Below are positions 24,404-32,372 of a stretch of DNA of 51,867 bases, one piece after another (position 1 is the stretch's first letter; each line of letters begins with the position of its first letter). Below the pieces are notes generated by a model. The model had not been told where the DNA came from. It ran no database searches and saw only the letters and a list, made by a program, of their open reading frames with translations. A program made the translations under genes and the position numbers. The stretch is taken from NCBI GenBank assembly GCA_004554245.1, contig SFND01000014.1:1-51867 (forward strand), written 5' to 3'. The stretch is from Oribacterium sp. (GTDB lineage Bacteria > Bacillota_A > Clostridia > Lachnospirales > Lachnospiraceae).

Positions 24404-25534
24404 ATGAACTTTTTGAACACATTCGCTGCACTGTTTGCCAATGCAGGCAACCTGCACTGGCAGATGGTGGTCATGTGGGCCATCGGCGGCCTGCTGATTT
24501 ATCTCGCCATCGTGAAGAAGATGGAGCCGAGCCTGCTGCTCCCGATGGGCTTCGGTGCGATCCTCGTAAACCTGCCGCTGTCCGGCGCGATCACACAGGG
24601 CGACACCGTCGGCCCGATCACAGCACTTTTCGACGCAGGTATGTCGAACGAGCTCTTCCCGCTGCTCCTCTTCATCGGCATCGGTGCGATGATCGACTTC
24701 GGACCACTGCTTGAGAAGCCGTGGCTCATGCTCTTCGGTGCCGCAGCTCAGTTCGGTATTTTCTTCACACTTTTCGCTGCCGGCTTCTTCTTCGATCTGA
24801 AGGATGCAGCATCCATCGCCATCATCGGTGCGGCGGATGGCCCGACCGCGATCTACGTCGCAAACGTCCTGAAGTCGAAGTATCTCGGTGCTATCATGGT
24901 CGCGGCCTACAGCTACATGGCCCTCGTACCGATCGTACAGCCGCCGGTCATCAAGGCACTCACCACGAAGAAGGAACGTCAGATCCGTATGCCATATCAG
25001 CAGGGCAGCGTCAGCCAGCTGACGAAGATCCTCTTCCCGATCGTCGTAACCATCATCGCCGGCATCGTCGCACCGACCAGTGTCGCCCTCGTCGGCTTCC
25101 TCATGTTCGGTAACCTGCTTCGTGAGTGTGGTGTACTGAATTCCCTCAGCGAAACAGCGCAGAGTGTGCTCGCAAACCTCATCACCATCGTGCTCGGTCT
25201 CACCGTCGCAGGCCAGATGACCGCCGACCAGTTCGTTCGTCCGGACACCCTGCTGATCCTCGCCCTCGGCCTCGTGGCCTTCGTCTTCGATACCGCCGGT
25301 GGCGTGCTCTTCGCGAAGCTCCTGAATCTCTTCCTTCCGGAAGGCAAGAAGCTGAACCCGATGATCGGTGCCGCCGGCATCAGCGCCTTCCCGATGAGCG
25401 GCCGTGTCGTGAACAAGCTCGGCCTCGAGGAGGACAATCAGAACTTCCTTCTGATGTACTCGATCAGTGTCAATGTTTCCGGCCAGATCGCATCCGTCCT
25501 CGCGGGTGGACTGATTCTGACCCTGATGGCGTAA
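24404..25534 (+). CDS. gcdB: Na+-translocating decarboxylase beta subunit (GcdB/OadB family)
   Basis: 376 residues with about 9-11 membrane segments. Family strings include LLLPMGFGAILVNLPL, IGIGAMIDFGPLLEKPW, GAADGPTAIYVAN (the conserved region IIIa with the Na+-binding aspartate), SYMALVPIVQPP and IGAAGISAFPMSGRVV (conserved region VIII). In complete enzymes it couples decarboxylation of biotin-bound CO2 to Na+ export. The carboxyltransferase alpha subunit and biotin carrier are not in this window; only a tiny gamma-like subunit follows. AGGAGG precedes the ATG by 6 nt. Control by a Mn2+ riboswitch is unexpected for this family. Confidence 0.9.
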   Translation: MNFLNTFAALFANAGNLHWQMVVMWAIGGLLIYLAIVKKMEPSLLLPMGFGAILVNLPLSGAITQGDTVGPITALFDAGMSNELFPLLLFIGIGAMIDFGPLLEKPWLMLFGAAAQFGIFFTLFAAGFFFDLKDAASIAIIGAADGPTAIYVANVLKSKYLGAIMVAAYSYMALVPIVQPPVIKALTTKKERQIRMPYQQGSVSQLTKILFPIVVTIIAGIVAPTSVALVGFLMFGNLLRECGVLNSLSETAQSVLANLITIVLGLTVAGQMTADQFVRPDTLLILALGLVAFVFDTAGGVLFAKLLNLFLPEGKKLNPMIGAAGISAFPMSGRVVNKLGLEEDNQNFLLMYSISVNVSGQIASVLAGGLILTLMA

Positions 25535-25634
25535 AGAGAATTTCGTTTCGTGACGATGACTCACGAACAACGAGCAGCTCCATTCCTTCTTTTCAGGTTT
25601 TCGGAGCTGTGTAAATACAGAAAGGAGTCCTTAT

Positions 25635-25763
25635 ATGTTACATCTTTCTTCATGGACACAGACCCTTCCGATGATGGCTTCCGGCATGCTCGGCATCATC
25701 CTCGTCATGGGTGTCATCGTACTGGTCGTCATGCTTCTTAACAAGCTGACCAGCCGTAAATAA
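25635..25763 (+). CDS. Small OadG-like gamma/delta subunit, 42 residues
   Basis: Reads MLHLSSWTQTLPMMASGM followed by one hydrophobic helix (LGIILVMGVIVLVVMLLNKL) and ends TSRK. AAAGGAG stands 7 nt before the ATG. Size, single N-terminal membrane helix and position directly after the beta subunit match the membrane anchor part of OadG/GcdD, which in full-size proteins continues into a Zn2+-binding tail that is lacking here. A strong terminator follows, closing a two-gene operon. It probably stabilises the beta subunit. Confidence 0.75.
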   Translation: MLHLSSWTQTLPMMASGMLGIILVMGVIVLVVMLLNKLTSRK

Positions 25764-25781
25764 ATTACATACGAATAGCAG

Positions 25782-25815
25782 AACAGCCGGGTGAAGAAAT
25801 CACCCGGCTGTTTTG
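25782..25815 (+). terminator. Terminator of the gcdB operon
   Basis: AACAGCCGGGTGA, loop AGAAA, TCACCCGGCTGTT, then TTG: a perfect 13-bp stem. Confidence 0.92.
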
Positions 25816-25838
25816 CTTATTCGCTTTCATGTTTCACT

Positions 25839-26438
25839 TCAGATATCCCCGAACTTCAGCTTCGCGGCGTGCTGGATCAGCTCTGCGGCCTCCTCGATGC
25901 TGTAGCAGGCGCTGTTGATGCAGAGGTCACTGTACTCCGTGTTTCCAGGGAAATTCGGGATGTACTTCCGGTGGTAGCTCTCCCGCGCCTTATCCGCGTC
26001 ATGTACCGCCTTCACCGCTTCCTTCTCGTTCATGCCGAAGTAGTCGATGCAGTTCTTCACGCGGACCTCATACGGCGCATACACGTACACACGCAGCAGC
26101 CGTGGCTCGTTTCTAAGGTAGTACGCACCGCAGCGGCCCACGATGATGCACGAATCCTTCTTCGCGAAGTCCTGGATGATGTTCTCCTGCACGAGGAAGA
26201 TTTCATCCTCCATGTCGGTCGTGCCGACACCGAACGGATACAGATGATAGGAGAATTTCGAACGGATGTCCTCTTCCTTCCGGCTGATTTCCTTCACGGA
26301 GGTGTTCATACGCTTCGCGGTTTCCTCCACGATGTCACGGTCCATGAACTCGATGCCGAGCTGCTTCGAAAGCGCACGTGCCACCAGGCTGCCGAATGAA
26401 CCAAACTGTCTCGAGATCGTGATCACATATTTTTCCAT
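25839..26438 (-). CDS. Cytidylate kinase-like family protein
   Basis: 199 residues of the Cytidylate_kin2/AAA_26 family. The N-terminus ITISRQFGSFGSLVARALS takes the place of the phosphate-binding loop but lacks the usual GKS/GKT, and DRDIVEETAKR, IIVGRCGAYYL and RVYVYAPYEVRVKN follow as in the family. The physiological substrate of these stand-alone proteins is unknown. The gene starts at ATG 26438 behind GGAGGGACAG. It has no close partner: the convergent gcdB terminator lies downstream and a REP-like element upstream. Confidence 0.82.
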   Translation of the reverse strand: MEKYVITISRQFGSFGSLVARALSKQLGIEFMDRDIVEETAKRMNTSVKEISRKEEDIRSKFSYHLYPFGVGTTDMEDEIFLVQENIIQDFAKKDSCIIVGRCGAYYLRNEPRLLRVYVYAPYEVRVKNCIDYFGMNEKEAVKAVHDADKARESYHRKYIPNFPGNTEYSDLCINSACYSIEEAAELIQHAAKLKFGDI

Positions 26439-26510
26439 GCTGTCCCTCCGCTCTTAAATTTTAGTAACGCAGCTCTCCTGCGCCCGCCGCATCCTGCTGC
26501 CAGGAGCCAC

Positions 26511-26578
26511 CGGGGTCCGACCCCCGCGTACCGCCGACGACCACCTTAAGGATTTCACAAGGTGGTCTGACCCCTTTT
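26511..26578. repeat. Divergent REP-like element
   Basis: CGGGGTCCGACCCCCG and, inverted, GGGGTCAGACCACC with CCTTGTGAAATCCTTAAGG between them. It has the same building blocks as the copies at 19325 and 48017 but with base changes, suggesting an old copy at the end of the ABC transporter operon. Confidence 0.65.
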
Positions 26579-26586
26579 ACTCCCGT

Positions 26587-27333
26587 CTACAGCACCTTCT
26601 GGATGAAGCTGATCGTTCTTGCCTCCTTCGGATGTACGATCACCTCCTGCGGTGTGCCCTCCTCGACGACGTAGCCACCGTCCATGAAGATGACGCGGTC
26701 TGCGACCTCACGGGCGAAGCCGATCTCATGGGTGACGATGACCATCGTCATGCCGTCCGCCGCCAGCTGCTTCATGACGGCCAGTACCTCGCCGACCATT
26801 TCCGGGTCGAGGGCCGAGGTCGGCTCATCGAAGAGCATGATGTCCGGCTTCATGCAGAGCGCACGCGCGATCGCGACACGCTGCTTCTGTCCACCCGAGA
26901 GCTGGGACGGATATGCCTCGGCCTTCTCGGCGAGATCCACGCGCTGAAGCATCTCCATCGCGCGCTCCCTGGCCTCTGCCTTACTGCACTTCTTCAGTTC
27001 CACCGGCGCCAGCATCAGATTATGCAGGACATCCATATTATTGAAGAGATTGAAATGCTGGAACACCATACCGATGTTCTCGCGGACCTTATTCATATCC
27101 ACCTTTTTATCGGTGATGTCGACCCCATCCACATGGATCTTTCCGGCCGTCACCTCCTCGAGCCTGTTCAGACAGCGAAGAAAGGTCGACTTACCGGAGC
27201 CGGACGGGCCGAGGATGACGACGACCTCGCCCTCGTGGATCTCGGTCGAGATGTCCCGTAAGACCTCGAGATCACCGAAGCACTTCCGAAGGTTTTCTAC
27301 CTTTATTTTAACATTTTTATCGCTTGAAATCAC
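26587..27333 (-). CDS. Polar amino acid ABC transporter ATPase (GlnQ/HisP type)
   Basis: 248 residues. Walker A is GPSGSGKST (about 40-48), the Q-loop VFQHFNLF, the signature LSGGQKQRVAIARAL, Walker B IMLFDEPTSALDPE and the switch histidine VTHEIGFA. All are intact and typical of the ATPases that energise glutamine/histidine/arginine-type importers. The start is GTG 27333 with GGGAGG 7 nt ahead; an upstream in-frame extension to 27363 has no site. It lies 130 bp after the permease gene and ends the operon SBP-permease-ATPase. Confidence 0.9.
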   Translation of the reverse strand: MISSDKNVKIKVENLRKCFGDLEVLRDISTEIHEGEVVVILGPSGSGKSTFLRCLNRLEEVTAGKIHVDGVDITDKKVDMNKVRENIGMVFQHFNLFNNMDVLHNLMLAPVELKKCSKAEARERAMEMLQRVDLAEKAEAYPSQLSGGQKQRVAIARALCMKPDIMLFDEPTSALDPEMVGEVLAVMKQLAADGMTMVIVTHEIGFAREVADRVIFMDGGYVVEEGTPQEVIVHPKEARTISFIQKVL

Positions 27334-27462
27334 GGTTTTTCCTCCCTTCTTCGAACATCGCACTGCGGCATCTCTGCCCGCACACGCTGTTCCGCAACGA
27401 GACGCACTGCCGATCTACCGCCGGCAAAGCCCGTACTCGTTCATGTCTTCACTTCCACTGTC

Positions 27463-28143
27463 TCAGCGCTTTACGCCGCGATTCATTCTCCCCTCCACGA
27501 TCTTCGCGATATAGGACAGGATCGTGATGACGACGAGGTACATGACGCCGACGATGGCCCATGTCTGGAAAGACATGAAGGTCTTCGCCTGTACGTTCTT
27601 CGCGGTATTGACGAGCTCCGGAAAGCCGATGACCGACAGGATGGAGGTATCCTTCACGGTGATGATGAACTGGTTGATGATGCTCGGGATCATCGTACGG
27701 ATCGCCTGCGGCATGATGATCTTCCGCATCGTGGTCCAGTATGGAAGACCGAGGGACCGTCCAGCCTCCATCTGCCCGACGTCGACCGACTGGATACCGG
27801 CACGGATGATCTCCGCCATGTACGCACCACAGTTCAGTGCGAGACAGATGGTACCAGCCTGCAGTGCCGACATCGTGAAGCCCTGACCGATCTTCAGTAT
27901 ATTATTTAGCAGATACGGTACACCGAAGTACACGAAAAACGCGAGGACGATCATCGGTACGCCTCGGATGATGAAGACGAATATCTGCGCGATGATATTG
28001 CATACCTTATTCTTCACGACGCTCATAAGTCCGAAGATCATACCGAGTATACATGCGAACAGCAGTCCCAGAAATGCCAGCAGGAGCGTGCGGCCCATCG
28101 CCAGCACCAGCAGTCTTCCGTAGGCCGATATAATTTTTGCCAT
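27463..28143 (-). CDS. Polar amino acid ABC transporter permease
   Basis: 226 residues, about five membrane helices, HisM/GlnP family. The EAA loop that docks on the ATPase is MEAGRSLGLPYWTTMRKIIMPQAIR (residues about 140-165), and the N-terminal RGVPMIVLAFFVYFGVPYLL segment is also characteristic. Only one permease gene is present, so it probably works as a homodimer. It sits between the substrate-binding protein (about 250 bp upstream, no visible gene in the gap) and the ATPase. Confidence 0.9.
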   Translation of the reverse strand: MAKIISAYGRLLVLAMGRTLLLAFLGLLFACILGMIFGLMSVVKNKVCNIIAQIFVFIIRGVPMIVLAFFVYFGVPYLLNNILKIGQGFTMSALQAGTICLALNCGAYMAEIIRAGIQSVDVGQMEAGRSLGLPYWTTMRKIIMPQAIRTMIPSIINQFIITVKDTSILSVIGFPELVNTAKNVQAKTFMSFQTWAIVGVMYLVVITILSYIAKIVEGRMNRGVKR

Positions 28144-28391
28144 AGTGTCTCACCCTTCTATAATCTGCATCCGCTTATCCGCACCGTTCAAACCGATGTA
28201 GATCTTCGGATGTCACCAACCGTTCCATTTCCATCTTCATGGAAATACGCCGCAGCGCACCAGTCTGTAGGGGTCAGGCTGATGTACTGCGACGATATTC
28301 TGTATTCTGCTCTATGAAGTCAAGTGATCGCATCATCCGGCGGGATCCTGCTCGGATCCCATTGCATCATCGATCAGACGACATGCCCGAA

Positions 28392-29246
28392 TCAGCCGAG
28401 ATATGTCGCGATGATCTCATCGTACTTGCCATTTGCCTTGATGTCCTTGAGACCTGCGTTAAACATATCGACGAGCTCCTGCTTGCTGGAATCGAAGATC
28501 GCGAAGCCATACTCTGCAGGATCGTTGCCGGTACCATCGACGATCTTCATGCCGAGGCCGGTATCCTTGATGTTGGACGCCATGATCGGCGTATCATCGA
28601 AGCAGGCTGCGACCTGACCGCCGACGACAGCCTGGTACATGGTCGGTGAATCCTCGAAGTAGGTGATCTCGAAGCCATACTGATCCTTGAGACTCTCTGC
28701 GTAATCTGCACTCATGGATGCGGTCTTGACAGCGACGCTCTTCCCCTTTAAGCCATCGAAGCCGGTGATGTCGGAGTTCTCCGCAACGGCCATGCTCTGG
28801 TTTGCATCATAATATCCATCCGAGAAAATCCATCCAGAAGACTTGCGCTCATCGGTGATAGACGCACCGGCGATCATACCATCTGCCTGACCTGCCTGAC
28901 ATGCGGCGATGGAAGCATCCCAGCCGATGGACTTGATCTCATACTTGAAGCCCTGATCCTCAGCGATGGCTGCGACGATATCCACATCGATACCGACGAG
29001 CTTTCCGCTGTCATCGGTGTACTCAAATGGCTTAAATGCGGTATCGGTAACGATCTGCCATACCTTATCGCTGTCAGCAGCGGCTGCCGTGGTCTCTGCT
29101 GCGGCTGCGGTCGTATCTGCGGCTGCCGTGGTGTCAGCAGCTGCTGTGGTTGCGGCTGCGGTCGTCGCTGCGGTATCGGAGCCTCCGCACGCGGTGAGAC
29201 CCAGGACTGCCATCGTTACTGCCATTACAAGTGCACTCTTTTTCAT
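28392..29246 (-). CDS. Amino acid ABC transporter substrate-binding lipoprotein
   Basis: 284 residues. Lipoprotein signal MKKSALVMAVTMAVLGLTAC with lipobox LTAC, followed by an Ala/Thr-rich tether of about 35 residues built from DTTAAA-type repeats. The family 3 domain then starts at KVWQIVTDTAFKPFEY and includes LVGIDVDIVAAIAE and DGMIAGASITDERK. Such receptors bind a polar amino acid and feed the permease downstream. The ATG has AGGAG 6 nt ahead. The PuuD-like gene 84 bp upstream on the same strand may belong to the same transcript, linking uptake to hydrolysis of a gamma-glutamyl compound (inference). Confidence 0.9.
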   Translation of the reverse strand: MKKSALVMAVTMAVLGLTACGGSDTAATTAAATTAAADTTAAADTTAAAAETTAAAADSDKVWQIVTDTAFKPFEYTDDSGKLVGIDVDIVAAIAEDQGFKYEIKSIGWDASIAACQAGQADGMIAGASITDERKSSGWIFSDGYYDANQSMAVAENSDITGFDGLKGKSVAVKTASMSADYAESLKDQYGFEITYFEDSPTMYQAVVGGQVAACFDDTPIMASNIKDTGLGMKIVDGTGNDPAEYGFAIFDSSKQELVDMFNAGLKDIKANGKYDEIIATYLG

Positions 29247-29330
29247 AATTTTCTCCTCTCATCTTTCTGCTGTGAAGCCTCGCTTCACGAGATTTATCCT
29301 AACGGCGTTCGCCGATTAGAAACATGTTTG

Positions 29331-30038
29331 TTAAGGCTTCCGACACGCATCGACGAAGGCCTGTACGAGCTTTCGCGATTTCGGATCCGTCATGTAGGCG
29401 AATTCCGGGTGCCACTGCACGCCGACGATGAAGCGTCGATCCGGCACGCTCAGGGCCTCCACCAGTCCGTCCTCCGAGTACGCCATCGCGACGGCCTTCG
29501 GGGCGAGCCGCTTCACTGCCTGATGGTGATAGCTGTTCACCGCATAGGGGCCCGGGCCGACGATGTCGGCGAGCAGGGTGCCCTTCTTCACGTCGACCGT
29601 GTGAATCGGTCGATCATACGGCGGGCTCATGTGGTGCTCCACGCTGGACGGATGCTCCGTCGGCAGGTCCTGATAGAGCGTACCGCCGAGGAGGGCGTTC
29701 ATCAGCTGGATACCACGGCAGATACCGAGCACCGGCTTGTCCTCCCGGTAGCAGCGATCGAAGAGGTAGCTTTCCATCTGATCGCGCCGGCTGCAGCTCA
29801 CACCACAGCTCGCTTTCGCTTCCTCGTGGTAGACGCTGGGATCCACATCATGACCACCCGTCATCAGGATGCCATCACAGAGAGAAAAGCAGGCATCCAT
29901 CTCTGCCCGATCGATCGTCAGCGGAAGCATGATCGGAAGTGCGCCACAGGCCTCGAGGGCTTTCATGTAGCCCGGAAGCATCCAGTAGCTTTCCTTCTCG
30001 TCATCATACAGCGGGATCAACCCGATTATTTTCTTCAT
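29331..30038 (-). CDS. Gamma-glutamyl-gamma-aminobutyrate hydrolase (PuuD-like, peptidase C26)
   Basis: 235 residues, class I glutamine amidotransferase-like fold. The nucleophile elbow is VLGICRGIQLMNALLGG (Cys near residue 108), and the His-Glu pair is GVQWHPEF (near 208). Substrate-side features GILMTGGHDVDPSVY and HMSPPYDRPIHTVDV fit PuuD-like hydrolases that cut gamma-glutamyl bonds. The start at 30038 has GGAGGCGAGAAG just upstream. A promoter with a consensus-like -35 and a terminator hairpin lie in its leader (30097-30177). Substrate assignment beyond the family level is not possible. Confidence 0.85.
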   Translation of the reverse strand: MKKIIGLIPLYDDEKESYWMLPGYMKALEACGALPIMLPLTIDRAEMDACFSLCDGILMTGGHDVDPSVYHEEAKASCGVSCSRRDQMESYLFDRCYREDKPVLGICRGIQLMNALLGGTLYQDLPTEHPSSVEHHMSPPYDRPIHTVDVKKGTLLADIVGPGPYAVNSYHHQAVKRLAPKAVAMAYSEDGLVEALSVPDRRFIVGVQWHPEFAYMTDPKSRKLVQAFVDACRKP

Positions 30039-30096
30039 ATCTTCTCGCCTCCGCTCCCTGTCTTCGTTACCGACATGTGACTCCCGTAAAGTAAAA

Positions 30097-30141
30097 AGAC
30101 AAAGAGGTCCGAATCCTTTCGGACGCAGACCTCTTTGTCTT
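30097..30141 (-). terminator. Hairpin-terminator at the very 5' end of the puuD-like transcript
   Basis: Minus strand AAGACAAAGAGGTC and GACCTCTTTGTCTT form a perfect 14-bp stem with an inner TCC-GAAA-GGA tetraloop, followed by TTTAC. Its first base is within a few nt of the predicted transcription start. Confidence 0.75.
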
Positions 30142-30148
30142 GGCTCGT

Positions 30149-30177
30149 ATGTTAGCACTACAACGTGTAAAAGTCAA
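30149..30177 (-). promoter_or_regulatory. Promoter P1 of the puuD-like gene
   Basis: Minus strand -35 TTGACT (30172-30177), 17-bp spacer, -10 TAACAT (30149-30154). Confidence 0.7.
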
Positions 30178-30225
30178 GCATTTACATCGCCGGACATTTG
30201 ATTCCTCTTGTTATTCCTTCACTTT

Positions 30226-30306
30226 ATGAAAGACCCTCAAAAAATCACATATCCTCGTGTCGCATATTTGAGGCCGTAGCTAAAAGACTTTATTGTCTGC
30301 GTCTTT
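30226..30306 (-). other. Structured leader segment below promoter P2
   Basis: Minus-strand RNA would form AAAAGAC/GTCTTTT and CCTCAAA/TTTGAGG hairpins in succession. No known riboswitch class is recognised. The stretch 30180-30709 otherwise holds promoter P2, one terminator (30487-30522) and a duplicated flavodoxin 3' tail near 30640-30727, but no gene. Confidence 0.45.
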
Positions 30307-30322
30307 TTCTCTCATGGGCTAT

Positions 30323-30351
30323 ATGATACGACGATGTAAAAGACATGTCAA
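30323..30351 (-). promoter_or_regulatory. Promoter P2 upstream of the puuD-like gene
   Basis: Minus strand -35 TTGACA (30346-30351), 17-bp spacer, -10 TATCAT (30323-30328), close to consensus. Both P1 and P2 carry TTTTACA after the -35. Confidence 0.7.
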
Positions 30352-30486
30352 TCATGTCTTTTATTCCATTTCCGGATATGCGCTATAACTGAACGCCGGG
30401 TCATCGCCGTCCCGGTCCCCACCTGTCTTCTCCCCCCTGCGGCGGGTGCAGCCCGCAGGCCGGTGCCACGCAGACGGGCACAACAG

Positions 30487-30522
30487 AAAACCGCCGTATG
30501 CATCATCACATACGACGGTTTT
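30487..30522. terminator. Bidirectional terminator
   Basis: AAAACCGCCGTATG and CATACGACGGTTTT form a 14-bp stem with one mismatch, flanked by A- and T-runs. It probably ends the flavodoxin operon. Confidence 0.75.
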
Positions 30523-30709
30523 ACATGGAGTATGAATTTTATCTTAGGTAATAGAATTCCTTTTCAGGAAGTATGGTGCACGCGGTTCAGGAGTCCCCGT
30601 CACCATATGTAAATCAGAGTTTGAATCTTGTACGTATACCAAAAGTGCTTCTTATTGCAGGCGCTGTTCGATCGCACGCGTGCGCGTCGCATTCCCGCAA
30701 AAGTGTTTC

Positions 30710-31129
30710 TTACGCAAGTGCTGTTCCCAGCGCCTTGCACTCTGCCAGCGCCGCCTCATCCGGGGCATCCTGGCAGATCACGGTGGAGATCACATCCGCG
30801 CCGTCTGTGTCGCAACGGTTCTTCCACTCCTCCATCCATGCACCATCTCCCCAGCCCCAGGAGCCGAAGAGACCGATCTTCTTTCCGGACAGTGAGCCCT
30901 CCACCGCTGTAAACATCGGCTCGAACTCTACCTCCTCCAGAACCTCTGCACCCATCGCCGGGCAGCCGAAGGCGATCGCATCATAGGACGCTACGTCTCC
31001 TGCAGAGAATTCGGATGGTCCCAGTACCGTCACCTCCGCACCGGCTTCCTGTGCGCCTTCCGCAACAGCCTTCGCCATCTGCTCGGTATTACCGGTCCCA
31101 GACCAGAAAACAACCGCAACTTTGCTCAT
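30710..31129 (-). CDS. Flavodoxin
   Basis: 139 residues. The FMN phosphate loop is WSGTGNTEQMA (residues about 8-18), with the aromatic loops GCPAMGAEVLEEVEFEP and GSWGWGDGAWMEEW, typical of short-chain clostridial flavodoxins that replace ferredoxin when iron is scarce. ATG 31129 has AGGAGG 4 nt upstream; an in-frame start 12 codons earlier lacks one. It follows the DUF3793 gene on the same strand, and the pair is preceded by iron-regulator-like dyads, which fits iron-limited expression. About 60 bp beyond the stop there is a second, diverged copy of its 3' tail. Confidence 0.92.
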   Translation of the reverse strand: MSKVAVVFWSGTGNTEQMAKAVAEGAQEAGAEVTVLGPSEFSAGDVASYDAIAFGCPAMGAEVLEEVEFEPMFTAVEGSLSGKKIGLFGSWGWGDGAWMEEWKNRCDTDGADVISTVICQDAPDEAALAECKALGTALA

Positions 31130-31415
31130 TATTCCTCCTCTCATCTTTAGAAAAATTTCAGACACACGCTCATTTCATGCCTCGACGCCCGAGGGCGAGT
31201 CGGTCGCTCCGGCAGAAATCCGAAGCCCGGTCGAAATTCATCCTTCATATATATCCAAACAGCCACTGCTTATGGTCAGCGACCGATTTGGTCATGTTCG
31301 CTCAATGCTACCGACGTGCGATCATCGCTCCGCCGTTCACATCGGCACCGTGAGGTGGTGCTGCCCGCGCAGGTATGTGCGCTCCGGCCGCCTGCATTGG
31401 CCGCGTCACAGGGCA

Positions 31416-31976
31416 TCAGCTCGCGACGGTGAGCTCCTCGAGGGTCCGTCCCTGCGCCCATGCACGCTGGTAGATCGTGGTGCAGCGCCGGAATCTGCGG
31501 AAGGACGCCTCCGCCTGCTCGACATCGCCGTACACCTTCCAGGTGCCGACCGTCTTGCAGCCCTCTTCCTTATGGTTGATGAAGCCCTCGACATCCTCGA
31601 GCGGATAGCCGAGGAAGATGCCGATCTCATGCGGAAACTCGTCCGACGATTTCCGGGCGTGGATCCGACGGCTGAGGGTCGCGATGCAACGCGCCATGTC
31701 GTCGCAGTCATAGCCGAAGCCCGTCAGGAAGGCGCGCACCCTCTCCTGCTGCAGCACCCGCCGCAGATGCTCCGGCCGGTACAGGTACAGCAGCACCCGT
31801 CCCTTTCGGTAGTTCATCGGCACCGCCCGCAGGCCCTTGCGTACGAAGATCCGGTTCATCTCACGGATATCCGCCCGCGCCTGCTCCAGATTCGGATACG
31901 GAAGACTGATCAGATTCGACGGTTTCATCCCCGCCAGCGTCGGCGAGCAGTTCTCGATTAAAAGCTGTTCCGGCAT
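31416..31976 (-). CDS. DUF3793 family protein
   Basis: 186 residues. The signature near the C-terminus reads EIGIFLGYPLEDVEGFI followed by NHKEEGCKTVGTWKVYGD, diagnostic for DUF3793, a family of Firmicutes often encoded beside flavodoxin or ferrous iron transport genes. The biochemical role is not known. ATG 31976 has AGGAGAG 5-6 nt ahead. It is the first gene after two dyad operators and a consensus-like promoter at 32139-32198. The 286 bp between it and flavodoxin hold no gene but include one CTGCATTGGCC repeat at 31392. Confidence 0.85.
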   Translation of the reverse strand: MPEQLLIENCSPTLAGMKPSNLISLPYPNLEQARADIREMNRIFVRKGLRAVPMNYRKGRVLLYLYRPEHLRRVLQQERVRAFLTGFGYDCDDMARCIATLSRRIHARKSSDEFPHEIGIFLGYPLEDVEGFINHKEEGCKTVGTWKVYGDVEQAEASFRRFRRCTTIYQRAWAQGRTLEELTVAS

Positions 31977-32138
31977 ATCGCTCTCCTGTCTTCGGTCTAC
32001 TGCGTCTGGTGCCTGTCCTCTCACAGCTGAAATCAGTATCAGATGCTCGAGGTCTCCTGCCTGATGAGCGGTGCCGGATGTCTGGTGCTTGAATCAAAAC
32101 ATCCGGCATCGCTTCAAACAGATTCTTGTCGTTGTCTC

Positions 32139-32198
32139 GGTTAGGCTTTACTAACCATAGCTGTATATTACTATACGCGCTTGTTAGTGTCAACTAAC
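32139..32198 (-). promoter_or_regulatory. Promoter with two metal-regulator-like dyads
   Basis: Minus strand -35 TTGACA (32188-32193), 17-bp spacer, -10 TAATAT (32165-32170). One dyad (GTTAGTGTCAACTAAC, 32183-32198) covers the -35; a second (GGTTAGGCTTTACTAACC, 32139-32156) covers the start site. The TTAG...CTAA half sites resemble DtxR/IdeR-type operators. Confidence 0.65.
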
Positions 32199-32320
32199 TT
32201 TTGAAAATATTTCGTATTCCTGGAAGCTGTCAATAACAGCTCAGCTATCATCATGCAGACCTTCAGCTTTCGAGTATACTTCTACGTACCCGAAAAAAAT
32301 CAGTGACTCTGTAAAATCTA

Positions 32321-32329
32321 TGTTATAAT
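32321..32329 (+). promoter_or_regulatory. Extended -10 promoter of coaBC
   Basis: TGTTATAAT, 43 bp before the coaBC start; the -35 region (CAGTGA) is poor. Confidence 0.5.
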
Positions 32330-32372
32330 TGTACCGCAAAACAGTCCATCACGACCGGACAGGAGGAACATC

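Noticed and set aside
24347..25570. 407-codon minus-strand frame opposite gcdB
   Set aside because: Antisense of a clear GcdB gene that also runs through the riboswitch terminator.
26440..26586. Small gene between the kinase-like protein and the ABC ATPase
   Set aside because: The stretch consists of a diverged REP-like element; no frame has a start with a ribosome site.
30226..30306. Known riboswitch (purine, preQ1, guanidine, c-di-GMP) ahead of the puuD-like gene
   Set aside because: Hairpins are present, but none of the conserved loop sequences of these classes could be found.
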